The notes: generated from the sequence alone by a model not told the origin. A stretch of DNA of 48,598 nucleotides from Chloroflexota bacterium (GCA_016208315.1 JACQYF010000029.1:1-48598); one strand, 5' to 3'; counted from the first letter of the stretch, positions 18,095 to 28,423 are shown. Numbers and translations are program-made.

Positions 18095-19552
18095 ATGAAC
18101 AAGCGTATTGGGACGATCGCAATGCTCGTCCTCGTTTTGACCCTGATCGCGGCGTGCGCGCCGGCGCCGACGCCCGTACCGACCGCGCCGCCGCCGACCA
18201 CCGCGCCGGTTGCCACGGCCGCGCCCGTCGCCACCGCGGTGCCCCAGCCGACCAAAGCGCCGGAACCGACCAAGGCACCGGAGCCCACCAAAGCGCCGGC
18301 AGCCACTACCGCGCCAACGACCGCGCCCGCGCAGCCGCTCCTGTTTTCTTCGACGCAGTTCAGCCCGGTCGAAGAACAGGAAAAGATGCGAACGGTGATC
18401 CTCAAGGACTTTGCCGCGGCGAAAGTTGATTTCGTCGTTGATCCCAGCGAAGCGCCGTTCATGGACCGCATCATCGCCGAGCAAAAGACCGGCAAGATCA
18501 CCGTTGGATTGATCGGCGCGCTACACGGCACGTTCCCCAACCTGATCCAGGCGAACGCGCTCGAAGACCTGACGCCGCTGGTCGCCAAGTTGAGCAATCG
18601 CCCGATCGTCAAAGAATTCATGACGCTGGGCAAGATGGGCACGGATAAGCAGTACTATATTCCGTGGATGCAAGCCACCTATATCATGGTCTATAACAAA
18701 AAGGCGTTGCAATACTTGCCGGCCGGCGCGAACGTGGACGCGCTGACGTACACGCAGCTCGGCGAGTGGGGCAAGAACATTACCGCCGCCACCAAAGAAA
18801 AGAAGCTCGGCGTGCCCGCCGGTCCCACGGGATTGATGCACCGCTTGACGCAAGGGTACTTGTATCCGTCGTACACCGGCGGCTTGGTCACGACGTATCG
18901 CAGTGACGACGCCGTCAAGATGTGGACGGATCTCAAAGCCGTTTGGGAATATACCAATCCCCAGTCCACGACGTACAACAACATGCAAGACCCGCTGCTT
19001 TCCGAAGAAGTGTGGGTCGCGATTGACCACACTGCGCGCGTCGTCAATGCCTTCAAGAACAAGCCGAACGACTTTCTCGCCGCGCCCGCGCCCGCGGGTC
19101 CCAAGGGCCGCTACTACATGAGCGTGCTCGCGGGTCTCGGCATCATGAAAGGCACGCCGAACAAAGCCGGCGCCGAGGCGTTGATCGAGTACCTCACGCG
19201 TCCCGAAGTGCAAGCGGCGGTGACGCGCGAAGTCAACTTTTACCCGGTCCTCGAAACCGGTCTGCCGACTGATGTGCCCGCGCACGTGAAACTCGAGTTG
19301 GACGGCGTGGTCAAGCAGTCCAAAGCGACCGATGCCAAAGTCGCGCTGCTGCCCATCGGCTTGGGCGGCAAGGCCGGCGATTTCAACAAGATTCAGCAAG
19401 ACACCTTAACTCGCATCCTTCTCAAAGGCGAAGACATCAAGAAGGTCTTGGACGAGCAAGCCACTGCGCTGAACGCGTTGATGAACGAACTCAAAGCGCC
19501 GTGCTGGTCGCCCGACCCGGACAGCGGCGGCAAGCCCTGCCTGGCGAAGTAG
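18095..19552 (+). CDS. ABC sugar transporter substrate-binding lipoprotein (family 1, MalE-like)
   Basis: About 485 residues. It starts MNKRIGTIAMLVLVLTLIAA followed by the lipobox Cys, so it is a membrane-anchored lipoprotein. A Pro/Thr/Ala linker of about 60 residues lifts the binding domain off the membrane. The domain carries family 1 features such as YYIPWMQATYIMVYNKKAL and GLGIMKGTPNKAGAEALIEY. It would capture an oligosaccharide or glycoside for the permeases encoded next. AGGAGG (18081-18086) supports the ATG at 18095. An in-frame ATG at 18005 also has a good ribosome site, but would hide the signal peptide. A short hairpin (18049-18055 with 18067-18073) lies in the leader. Confidence 0.93.
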   Translation: MNKRIGTIAMLVLVLTLIAACAPAPTPVPTAPPPTTAPVATAAPVATAVPQPTKAPEPTKAPEPTKAPAATTAPTTAPAQPLLFSSTQFSPVEEQEKMRTVILKDFAAAKVDFVVDPSEAPFMDRIIAEQKTGKITVGLIGALHGTFPNLIQANALEDLTPLVAKLSNRPIVKEFMTLGKMGTDKQYYIPWMQATYIMVYNKKALQYLPAGANVDALTYTQLGEWGKNITAATKEKKLGVPAGPTGLMHRLTQGYLYPSYTGGLVTTYRSDDAVKMWTDLKAVWEYTNPQSTTYNNMQDPLLSEEVWVAIDHTARVVNAFKNKPNDFLAAPAPAGPKGRYYMSVLAGLGIMKGTPNKAGAEALIEYLTRPEVQAAVTREVNFYPVLETGLPTDVPAHVKLELDGVVKQSKATDAKVALLPIGLGGKAGDFNKIQQDTLTRILLKGEDIKKVLDEQATALNALMNELKAPCWSPDPDSGGKPCLAK

Positions 19553-19560
19553 ACTACGAC

Positions 19561-19654
19561 CTCACCCCTCTCCCCCCATCCCCCTCCCCCCTCTCCTGAT
19601 TCGAACTTCAGAATCAGGAGAGGGGGGAGGGGGAGCGAGGGGGTGGGGGGTGAG
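19561..19654. repeat. Long imperfect inverted repeat, terminator-like
   Basis: A C-rich arm (from 19561) pairs with a G-rich arm (ending at 19654) around a short loop near 19604-19609; the inner stem CTCTCCTGATTC with GAATCAGGAGAG is perfect. It fills the gap between the binding-protein and first permease genes, where partial termination or mRNA stabilisation often sets a high binding-protein level. Confidence 0.75.
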
Positions 19655-19669
19655 GTTTGCGAGGTTCCT

Positions 19670-20533
19670 ATGCGCGTCAAATCCGAGACGATTCTGCCCT
19701 ACTCGTTACTCGCGCCCACGCTGCTCTTTATCGTGCTGCTGATCGTCGTGCCGATTTTCCAGGCGTTTCTCTTGGCGTTCCAAACGGCCGACGGCGATTT
19801 TACATCGGCCAATTTCCTAAAGATGGTGACCGACACTAACTTTGCGGACGCGCTCAAGTTCACGCTGCTCCTGATGGTTTTCATCGTTCCGGCGCAAGTC
19901 GTTTTGGCGTTGGTGATGGCGCTCCTCATCCACACCCGTTTCAAAGGGCATACTTTCTTTCTCTACATCTATGCGATTCCGCTCGCGATCTCCGATCTGG
20001 CGGCGGGCATTGCGTGGCTCTCGATTTTCACCGAGCGCGGTTTCCTGAACTCGATCCTCTACCAAACGGGCGTTATTGACAGACCCTTCCTTTTTCTTTC
20101 GTATCAAAATTTGCCCGCGATGTTCGGCACCATCGTCGTCGCCGAGTCGTGGCGCGCGACGGCCATCGTCATGGTGATTCTGCTCGCGGGTCTGCAAGTG
20201 ATTCCGCGCGATTATTTCGAGGCCGCGGATGTGTTCGGCGCGACGACGCTCAAGCGCATCTTTTTTGTCGTCCTGCCGCTGCTGCGTCCCAGTCTGCAGA
20301 ACGCGCTCATCATCCGCACCATCTTTGCGTTCCAAACCTTTTCGGTCGTGCTTGCGCTTGCGGGGCGCGTGATTCCGGTGCTCGCCGGCGAATCCTACGA
20401 ATGGTACGCGAACAGCCGCAACGCCAACGTCGCGTCGGCATACGGCGTCTTGATTCTCACCTTCACGGTCGCCGCGACCTTCGTCTATTTCCGGCTCTTG
20501 CGCACGAGCGCGGCGGAAGCGGGGTTCGACTGA
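19670..20533 (+). CDS. ABC sugar permease, MalF/UgpA-like
   Basis: About 287 residues with six membrane helices, no signal peptide. The EAA loop that docks on the ATPase is intact (YFEAADVFGATTLKRIFFVV, then LPLLRPSL). It forms half of the membrane channel with the second permease. The ATG at 19670 follows GAGG; an earlier in-frame start at 19643 lies inside the inverted repeat and is less likely. Confidence 0.92.
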   Translation: MRVKSETILPYSLLAPTLLFIVLLIVVPIFQAFLLAFQTADGDFTSANFLKMVTDTNFADALKFTLLLMVFIVPAQVVLALVMALLIHTRFKGHTFFLYIYAIPLAISDLAAGIAWLSIFTERGFLNSILYQTGVIDRPFLFLSYQNLPAMFGTIVVAESWRATAIVMVILLAGLQVIPRDYFEAADVFGATTLKRIFFVVLPLLRPSLQNALIIRTIFAFQTFSVVLALAGRVIPVLAGESYEWYANSRNANVASAYGVLILTFTVAATFVYFRLLRTSAAEAGFD

Positions 20534-20611
20534 TCTCAGATTGCAGATTTTAGATTTCAGATTGAACCCTGCGGTCGCCTAATCTGCAATCTGCCATCTG
20601 AAATCTGAAAT
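20534..20611. repeat. A/T-rich degenerate repeat (AGATT-type)
   Basis: Units such as CAGATTGCAGATT and their complements flank a short GC centre, so the stretch can fold on itself. A closely similar copy fills 21461-21525, the next intergenic gap. Composition is far from that of the neighbouring genes. It is a small dispersed repeat, not a CRISPR: units are irregular and there are no spacers. Confidence 0.7.
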
Positions 20612-20620
20612 GGAGTGGAT

Positions 20621-21461
20621 ATGGCATCTTCAATTGCCAGCGAACAGGCCGTTACCGCCGTCTCTCGACGTGCCGCGCTATCGCGGCGATACGTGGTCAA
20701 CCAAATGTTGCTCTACGGCGCGGCGATCGTGCTCGCGCTCTGGACGCTCGCACCGCTGTATCTGATCGGGGTGGCCGCCTTTAGCACCAAAGAGGCCGTC
20801 TTTCAGTGGCCCAAGCTGCTCTTGCCCACCGCGTTTTCGGCAGATACGATGCAGTTCTTTGTGAATACGCGCGGCGTGCTGGATGCGGTGTTGAACAGCG
20901 TGATCGTCGCGGTGGTGACGGTGGCCGCGAGTCTGATTCTCGGCGCGCCGGGCGGTTACGCGTTGGCCCGCTTTCGGTTTCGCGGCCGCGACTCGATCCA
21001 ACTCGGCTTTCTGATTAGTAAAATGTTCCCGATCTCGATCCTTTCGGTGCCGCTTGCGGTCGCATTCCTGCAAATGGATTTGTACGACACGATTTGGGGC
21101 GTCGCGCTGCTGCACACCGCAATGGCCCTGCCGTTCGCGATCATCGTCACGGCGGGCATCTTTGTCGGCGTGCCGCGCGATCTCGAGGAAGCGGCGCAGA
21201 CGCTCGGCTGCAATCGCCTGCAAGCCGGGCCTTGCCGCCGCGGCGATCTTTACCTTTATGATGTCGTGGAACGAGGTGTTCGGCGCGACGATCCTCACCC
21301 TGCGCAATCGCACGCTTCCCGCGCAAGTCCTGAGCGGATTGAGCAATTCGCCGTTGTACTATCGTTACGCGGGCGGCTTTTTCATGATCCTTCCCGCACT
21401 GGTCTGTATCTTTATGATCCGCCGGTATTTGCTGAATATGTGGGGCAGCATCGTAAGGTAA
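20621..21461 (+). pseudogene. ABC sugar permease, MalG/UgpE-like, frameshifted in the EAA loop
   Basis: The N-terminal frame gives five good helices and runs to PRDLEEAAQTLGCNRLQ near 21226. From there the correct continuation (KPGLAAAAIFTFMMSWNEVF and on to NMWGSIVR) is in another frame and ends at 21461. About 32 bases coding for the second half of the EAA loop, normally an aromatic-x-x-V-LPLA stretch, are missing at the join. That loop contacts the ATPase, so a protein with this change should not work. Start ATG at 20621 with GGAG upstream. The exactness of the loss and the intact flanks point to a recent deletion or an assembly error. Confidence 0.85.
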
Positions 21462-21525
21462 TTTCAGATTTCAGATTTATGATTTCAGATCTAGAATCTG
21501 CAATCTGCAATCTGAAATCAGAAAT
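21461..21525. repeat. Second A/T-rich AGATT-type repeat
   Basis: It begins at the last base of the permease stop and uses the same words as 20534-20611 (ATTTCAGATTTCAGATT, AATCTGCAATCTGCAATC). Two copies in neighbouring gaps of one operon suggest spread by local duplication or a favoured insertion site. Confidence 0.7.
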
Positions 21526-21533
21526 GGGGTTCC

Positions 21534-22578
<1,045 letters not shown>

Positions 22579-22582
<4 letters not shown>

Positions 22583-23898
22583 TTTCTCGCGCGCAACGCG
22601 TCCTGCGGCTCAACGATGCCGGCGAATTTATAAAGCCCTCGCCGCGGCAATATCCGCATCAATGGAACTGGGACTCTGCCTTTATCGCGCTCGGCCTGGC
22701 GCATTTCGATCTGCCGCGCGCGATCGCCGAAGTGCGCGGGCTGCTGCGCGCCCAATGGCGCGACGGCATGGTCCCCCACATCGTCTACCCCACCGGCCCA
22801 TCCGACTATTTCCCGCCGCCGGCCTTTTGGCAAACCCAAAATCTGCCGCACGCCGGCCCCATTCCCTCCTCCGCGCTCACCCAGCCGCCCATCCTCACCA
22901 CCGTCGTCCGCATGTTTTCCGAAAGGACGCATCAACAATCAAACGGGAATGCGACAGATTACGTTTTACGTTTTACGCATTACGCATTTCCTCACCTCCT
23001 CGCCTGGCACCGCTGGCTCCACACCGCGCGCGACGCCGACGGCACCGGCCTGCCCTGTCTCATTCATCCGTGGGAATCGGGCATGGATAACTCGCCGTTG
23101 TGGGCCAACGCGCTTGACCACATCACGCCCGCGATTTTGCCCCCATTCAAGCGCCGCGATATGATTCACGTCGCCGCCGACGAGCGCCCGCTGGCGCCGG
23201 ATTACGAACGCTTTGTGTATTTGATTGATCTCGGGCGGCGTTTGTGTTGGGAGCCGCGCGTTTTGCTCGAACAGATGCCGTTTCTGATTCAGGACGTCTT
23301 GTTCTGTTCGATTCTGCACCGCGCCGACGAGGACCTGCGTACGCTCGCCGTCGCGCTGGGCGAACCCACGGCCGAGATTGACGGCTGGCTGGCGCGCACG
23401 CGGGCCGTGTTCGACGCGCGCTTTTGGAACGAGGCGCGCGGCCTGTATCTGGATTACGACGTGCGCTCGCAGACGCCGATTGACGTGAACGCGTGCGGCA
23501 CATTCGCGCCGCTCTTCGCCGGGCTGGCGTCGCCGGAGCAGGCCGCGCGCTTGGTTGCCGAGCACTTTGACAATCTGGCAGAGTACGCGCCGAGCGCGGA
23601 TTCCTGTTTCCGTTTGCCGAGCGCGGCGAAGAACGAACGCGGCTATGCGCCGCGGCGCTATTGGTGCGGGCCGGTTTGGATTCACATCAACTGGATGATT
23701 GCCGAAGGGCTGCGCCGCTATGGATTTGACGCGCAAGCCGACGCGCTCGAACGCGATTCGCTCGCGCTGATCGCGGAGAGCGGTTTTCGCGAATACTACG
23801 ATCCGCGCGACGGCCGCGGCTGCGGCGCAGACGACTTTTCCTGGTCAGCCGCGCTGACGCTGGAAATGCTTTTAGGTTCAAGAAGTGACCCCGCGTGA
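22579..23898 (+). CDS. GH63-type (alpha/alpha)6-barrel glycosidase, possibly glucosyl- or mannosylglycerate hydrolase-like
   Basis: About 439 residues. The family pattern is clear: QYPHQWNWDSAFIALGLAHF near the start, WESGMDNSPLWANAL with the probable general-acid Asp near residue 170, and RYWCGPVWIHINWMIAEGL toward the end. GH63 enzymes of bacteria hydrolyse alpha-glucosides, and relatives split mannosylglycerate or glucosylglycerate. No signal peptide, so it acts on imported sugar. The start is a TTG overlapping the ATPase stop. Residues of about 115-140 are encoded by an odd stretch containing direct repeats (see 22955-22988) and do not look like family sequence; the frame is kept. Confidence 0.82.
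22955..22988 (+). repeat. TTACGTTTTACG-type direct repeat inside a glycosidase gene
   Basis: The words TTACGTTTTACG and CGCATTACGCATT follow each other within the GH63 reading frame. The stretch is A/T-rich in a very GC-rich gene and encodes DYVLRFTHYAFPH without breaking the frame. It looks like an inserted mini-repeat tolerated in a surface loop. Confidence 0.55.
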
Positions 23899-24832
23899 AC
23901 GCTTCATCGCCGCGCTGGAACGGAGGCCGCTCGCCGGACGCGTGCCGCACTTCGAGCTGGTCTTTTTCTTGACGATGGAGACGTTCGGCAAGGTTCACCC
24001 GTCGCATCGAAATTACGCGCAGTGGGGCCAGATGAGCGAACACGAGCGCGAGCTGCATCGCCGCGACATGGCCGGCATTTTCATCGCGACCGCCGAGCGT
24101 TTCGAGCACAGCGCGATCTTTATCCATCCGAATCCCGACACGGAAGAGGAACGCTGGCGCATGGTGGATCTGATTCGCGAGGGAACGGGCGGCAAGTATT
24201 TCTTGATGATGCACGGCGACGCGACCTTCGGCATTCCGACCATGACCGAATTTGCGTATCGCGTCGCCGACGAGCCGGACGAGGTCAAGCGAGACGCGCA
24301 AGCCAAAGTGAACGCCGCGCTCGAACGCGCCGAACGGCAGAGCAAGCGCGGCGTGCTCGACGGGTACGCGCTCTGCACCGATTATTGTTTCAACACCGGC
24401 CCGTACTTGCGCCCGAACAAGTTCGCCGAATTCGTCGTGCCCTACCTCGCGCAGTTGATCCGCGGCTATCGCGATCTCGGGTTCTACACGATCAAGCACA
24501 CCGACGGCAACATCATGCCGATTCTCGATCAACTGGTCGAGTGCAATCCGCACGCGCTCCATTCGCTCGATCCACAGGGCGGCGTGGACATCGCCGCGGT
24601 CAAGCGGCGGTACGGCGATCGCGTGTGCTTGATCGGCAACGTGAACTGCGGCTTGCTCGACACGGGCACCGACGCGGAGGTGATCGAATCGGCGCAGTAC
24701 GCGCTCGCGCACGGCGCCCCCGGCGGCGGCTATATTTTTTCGACGAGCAATTGCATTTATCCAGGCATGCGCTTGGAGCGATATGAGTTGATGTTGAAGG
24801 TGTGGCGCGAGAATCAATCAGGAGTAATGTGA
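23885..24832 (+). CDS. Uroporphyrinogen decarboxylase/MtaA-family protein in a sugar cluster
   Basis: A 315-residue UroD-fold protein (MTPRERFIAALERRP at the start is the usual family opening). It shows FYTIKHTDGNIMPILDQLVE and VCLIGNVNCGLLDTGTDAEV, matching the methyltransferase-like branch more than true HemE; the Arg-rich substrate pocket of HemE is not evident. Members like this occur in carbohydrate clusters of several phyla with no established role. The GTG start overlaps the end of the GH63 gene by 14 bases, and the flavodoxin gene starts at the base after its stop, so all three are co-translated. Heme synthesis is unlikely from context. Confidence 0.8.
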   Translation: MTPRERFIAALERRPLAGRVPHFELVFFLTMETFGKVHPSHRNYAQWGQMSEHERELHRRDMAGIFIATAERFEHSAIFIHPNPDTEEERWRMVDLIREGTGGKYFLMMHGDATFGIPTMTEFAYRVADEPDEVKRDAQAKVNAALERAERQSKRGVLDGYALCTDYCFNTGPYLRPNKFAEFVVPYLAQLIRGYRDLGFYTIKHTDGNIMPILDQLVECNPHALHSLDPQGGVDIAAVKRRYGDRVCLIGNVNCGLLDTGTDAEVIESAQYALAHGAPGGGYIFSTSNCIYPGMRLERYELMLKVWRENQSGVM

Positions 24833-25354
24833 ATGTCAGACAAGATTCTAGTTTGTTATGCCAGTCAAGCCGGTTCCACGCGCGGCGTCGCGGAAGCCAT
24901 CGGCAAGACGTTGAACGAGGGCGGCGCGCAAGTTGACGTGCGCCCCATGCAAGAGGTGCAAGACCTCGCCGCGTACCGGGCGGTCGTCGCGGGCAGCGCG
25001 GTTCACGGCGGCGAATGGCTGCCCGAGGCCATCCACTTCATGCGGACGCATCGCGCGACGCTCACCCAAAAACCGTTCGCCGCATTTTTGGTGTGTATGA
25101 CCCTGTCCATGCGGAATGCCGACAAGTACCGCGAGCACGTCGCGACGTGGCTGGAGCCGGTGCGCGCGTTGGTGCGGCCCGTGAGCGAGGGGCTCTTTGC
25201 CGGCGCGCTCGACATTCGAACCATCCCGTCGTTTGGCGACCGGCTCAAATTTCGGCTGAGTGTCGTGTTCGGCTTTTGGAAGGAAGGCGATCACCGCGAT
25301 TGGAATGCCATTCGCGCCTGGGCCAATACCGCGCGTCCGCTGCTGCTCCGGTGA
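24833..25354 (+). CDS. Flavodoxin-domain protein, HemG/Flavodoxin_5-like
   Basis: A 173-residue flavodoxin fold with the FMN phosphate loop near residues 9-16 (YASQAGSTRGVAEAIGKTL) and a second FMN loop (VVAGSAVHGGEWLPEAIHFM). It would shuttle electrons in the cytoplasm; the HemG-like branch uses menaquinone to oxidise protoporphyrinogen. It follows the UroD-like gene directly, with GGAG before the ATG. The pair could serve a redox step in sugar breakdown or a porphyrin or corrinoid step; the sequence does not decide. Confidence 0.85.
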   Translation: MSDKILVCYASQAGSTRGVAEAIGKTLNEGGAQVDVRPMQEVQDLAAYRAVVAGSAVHGGEWLPEAIHFMRTHRATLTQKPFAAFLVCMTLSMRNADKYREHVATWLEPVRALVRPVSEGLFAGALDIRTIPSFGDRLKFRLSVVFGFWKEGDHRDWNAIRAWANTARPLLLR

Positions 25355-25362
25355 ATAGCAAA

Positions 25363-27277
25363 ATGAACGACACTCCCCTTTCCTCTTTTCTCCAACTCTT
25401 GCGCGATCGGATCACGCTCGAAGAGGTTGCGCCCGAAGAACGTGATCCGCGCTTTCGGCGTTCGCCCGACGATAACGACCGGATTCCCTTCAGCGGCATT
25501 CCCTTTAGCGAACGCGGCTCGCGCATTTTGCTCTTTCGCCGCGACTCGGTCTTGTACATCCGGCTGGCCGAACGCTGGGCAAAATGGGAAGAAGAGGTCG
25601 GCGACTATCGCCGCCGTCCGGCCCTCGTCCAAGATTTCGTTTTGACCGACGCGCAGGGCGCGCGCTTGGATTTTACGATGACCGCGTACCCTCACGCGCT
25701 TTTCTTCGCGACGCGCGTCGGCGAATTCTGGCTGGCTTTCGCCGACGAAGAGACGCTGTACCTGAAACTGCCCGACGCGCGCTGCGGCATTTCGTTCTGC
25801 GCTTATGCGGCTCAAGGGCGCGCTGACCGGCGCGGCGGCGAATTCAAAGGCGACCCCGAGCACCGCGTCATCCATCGCAATATTGCCTACACGACGAACG
25901 CGCGCATCCTGTCGAACACGATCGCGCCGCACGGCAACGGGTGCTTGCGCGTCGCGCTGCAATTGGACGCGTCAAGCGACTCGGCCTTTTTGCTGAACAT
26001 CACTCCGCGCCTTGGATTTAATCGCAGTTTCACGCGCGGGGAAAATATCCTCGAGCGCGCCGAGGCGCGGTGGCACGCCTGGTTCGAGTCCGCGCCCGCC
26101 GTCGAGGAAGAATTCGCCGAGCAGTATTATTACGCGTGGTGGATCATGGGGATGGGTTTGCTCAGAGTATTATTACGCGTGGTGGATCATGGGGATGGGT
26201 TTGCTCAGCCCGCGCTATTACCTGACGCGCGAATCCATGATGCCGTCCGCCATTCACTACATCGGCGTGTGGCAGTGGGACGCGTTCTTCCACGCGCTCG
26301 CGTACCGGCACGTTGACCAACGCCTCGCGGAAAACCAACTGCGCGTCCTGCTCGACCATCAACGCGACGATGGCATGATCCCCGACGCGATCCACGACGA
26401 GGGCGTCGTCCTGCGTTGGAAGCTGCCCGGCGTCGAGGGCGAATCGGACGTGACCAAGCCGCCGCTGATCGCGTGGGCCGCGCTCAAGCTGTACGCGGCG
26501 AGCGGCAATCGCGATTTTCTGTCCGAGATCTACGAACCGGTCAGCCGCTGGAATCGCTGGTGGTTCGAAAAAAACGACGACGACCGCGATGGGATCGCGC
26601 AGTACAATCACGGCTTTTCGTCCGGCCTCGACGACAGCCCGCTGTGGGATGAGGGCATGCCGGTCGAATCGCCGGAACTGAACACGTATCTGGTGATGCA
26701 GATGGACGCGCTCGCGCAGGTCGCCGAGATTTTGGAACTGCCGGACGACGCGGTACAATGGCGCGCGTGCGCGGCCGACCTCGCGCAAAAGATCATCGCG
26801 CATTTTTGGGACGCGGCGCAGGGCGTCTTTTGGGCGACGCGCGACCACAAGCCGATTCGCGTCCTCACGCCGTTCAACCTCTATCCGCTGCTCACGGGCC
26901 GAATGCCGCGCGCGATCGTCGAGCGGCTGGTCGCCCACCTGACGAACCCGGACGAATTCTGGACGCCTTTCCCGATCCCGACCGTTGCGCGGAACGACCC
27001 CAAATGCGACCCGAATCAAATGTGGCGTGGGCCGAGCTGGGTGAACATCAACTATCTTTTCGTCGAAGGGCTGGAACGCTGCGGCTATCCCGACCTCGCG
27101 CGCCAACTGCGCGACAAGACGCTCGATCTGCTGATGCGCCAGCATGACATTTACGAATACTATAATCCGGATACCGGCGAGCCGCCGCCGCACGCGGCCT
27201 CGGTGTTCGGTTGGTCGAGCGCGGTGTTTGTGGATTTGGCGATCAGGGCCTCACACGGCGAAATTGTCGGTCTTTGA
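25363..27277 (+). pseudogene. GH63/glycogen-debranching-type glycosidase split by a 43-bp tandem duplication
   Basis: Two frames make one protein of about 623 residues. The first gives an N-terminal beta-sandwich domain up to EEFAEQYYYAWWIMGMGLL. Then 43 bases (26123-26165) are repeated exactly at 26166-26208, shifting the frame. Removing one copy restores GLLSPRYYLTRESMMPSAIH and the catalytic (alpha/alpha)6 barrel, with GVWQWDAFFHALAYRHVDQR, SSGLDDSPLWDEG (probable acid Asp) and MWRGPSWVNINYLFVEGLER. It is a second GH63-like enzyme for alpha-glucosides, cytoplasmic. The start may be ATG 25363 or a GTG at 25351 that overlaps the flavodoxin stop. Confidence 0.82.
26123..26208 (+). repeat. Exact 43-bp tandem duplication
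   Basis: 26123-26165 and 26166-26208 are identical. The unit length is not a multiple of three, so it breaks the glycosidase frame. One copy encodes conserved family sequence, which shows that the ancestral state had a single copy. Confidence 0.95.
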
Positions 27278-27329
27278 CGGCGGCATCCCTTTGCCGCCAG
27301 CCGGTGCGGCATAGGGATGCCGCCGTCAA
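27274..27329. repeat. 17-bp inverted repeat overlapping a stop codon, terminator-like
   Basis: The arm at 27274-27290 (TTGACGGCGGCATCCCT) is repeated in exact complement at 27313-27329 around a 22-base loop. It includes the glycosidase stop TGA and lies before the dehydrogenase gene. No T tract, so termination would be weak. Confidence 0.75.
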
Positions 27330-27355
27330 TAATTGTGTGAACTTGTTGGAGCATT

Positions 27356-28393
27356 ATGGGTAAAGCACTTGTGGTGACCGGGCCGCGGCAACTGGCTTAC
27401 GAAACCTACGACGATCCGCCCCTCAAGCCGGATGAGGTGCGGATTCAGACGCTCTACTCCGGCATCAGCGCGGGCACGGAAATGAGCCAGTATCGCGGCA
27501 CGAGTCCCTACATGAACAAACGCTGGGACGAAACGAATCGCCTCTATCTGCCGAGCGACGTTCCGAGTTGGACGTATCCGGTTCCGAACATCGGCTACGA
27601 AGAAGTGGGTCAAGTGGTCGAGGTCGGCGCGGCGGTGAGCGATATTCCAGTCGGCGCGCGCGTGTTCGGCGCGTGGTGGCATCGCACGCATCATGTCGCC
27701 AATGCCGATTACGTTCGCCCGCGCCTCTTGCCGCCAGGCGCGGAAGAAATTTTCGGAATCTTCAACCACATCGGCGCGGTCGCGTTGAACGGCGTGCATG
27801 ACGGGCGCATCCGTATCGGCGAGACGGTCGCGGTGTTCGGCTTGGGCACGCTGGGGCAAATTGTCGCGCAAGCCGCGCGCGCGTCCGGGGCGCGCGTCAT
27901 CGCCGTGGACGTGCTCGACACGCGGCTGGAGATGGCGAAGCGATTGGGCGCGGACATGGTCATGAACCCCAAGCGCGTCTCGGTCGCCGAAGAAATCAAG
28001 CGCATCACCGCCGTTCACGGCGCGGACGTCGTGTTCGAGGTCGCGGGTTCGACGGTCGCGCTGAACGAAGCGATCCGCGCGGCGGCCTACTCGGCGCGCG
28101 TGGTCGCGATGGGTTTTTATCAAGGTGAAGCGCATGGACTGTACCTGGGCGAGGAACTGCATCACAATCGCGTCAACGTGGTCGGTTCCCAAATTTCCGG
28201 CGTTGATCCCGAACTGAAATATCGTTGGGACAAATTGCGCCTGTCGCAAACCGCCGTCCGGCTTCAGGCGGACGGTGTCTTGAACTTGAAACCGCTCATC
28301 ACCCATCGCGCGCCCTTTGACCGCGCGGTCGAGTTGTTCGAGTTGATTGACCGCGCGCCGGAGCAGGTAGTGCAGGCGGTGATCGAATTCTGA
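27356..28393 (+). CDS. MDR-family alcohol dehydrogenase-like protein (YcjQ-like sugar dehydrogenase)
   Basis: A 345-residue medium-chain dehydrogenase. The N-terminal GroES-like domain has SGISAGTEMSQYRG where zinc enzymes carry their catalytic Cys, so zinc catalysis in the classical way is doubtful. The Rossmann domain shows FGLGTLGQIVAQAARASGAR with an acidic residue (AVD) after strand two, favouring NAD(H). Paired with the next gene, a Gfo/Idh/MocA oxidoreductase, it recalls E. coli YcjQ and YcjS, which oxidise the C3 hydroxyl of glycosides. That parallel is inference from gene content. Confidence 0.82.
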   Translation: MGKALVVTGPRQLAYETYDDPPLKPDEVRIQTLYSGISAGTEMSQYRGTSPYMNKRWDETNRLYLPSDVPSWTYPVPNIGYEEVGQVVEVGAAVSDIPVGARVFGAWWHRTHHVANADYVRPRLLPPGAEEIFGIFNHIGAVALNGVHDGRIRIGETVAVFGLGTLGQIVAQAARASGARVIAVDVLDTRLEMAKRLGADMVMNPKRVSVAEEIKRITAVHGADVVFEVAGSTVALNEAIRAAAYSARVVAMGFYQGEAHGLYLGEELHHNRVNVVGSQISGVDPELKYRWDKLRLSQTAVRLQADGVLNLKPLITHRAPFDRAVELFELIDRAPEQVVQAVIEF

Positions 28394-28422
28394 AATTGGA
28401 AATTGGAAATTGGAGAATGGAG
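28391..28422 (+). repeat. GAAATTG-type tandem repeat before the oxidoreductase gene
   Basis: The unit GAAATTG recurs three times right after the dehydrogenase stop and grades into GGAGAATGGAGATTGG, which supplies the ribosome site for the next gene. Similar A-rich simple repeats occupy other gaps of this cluster. Confidence 0.6.
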
Positions 28423-28423
28423 A

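Noticed and set aside
18005..18097. Start of the sugar-binding protein at the upstream ATG 18005
   Set aside because: It would place 30 polar residues before the lipoprotein signal; AGGAGG at 18081-18086 fits the ATG at 18095.
20534..20611. Possible small CRISPR array
   Set aside because: Units are short, irregular and without spacers; the stretch is a degenerate inverted repeat.
23885..24832. HemE of heme synthesis, which would fit with ctaA and ctaB
   Set aside because: It is translationally linked to sugar genes on the other strand, and lacks an evident HemE substrate pocket.
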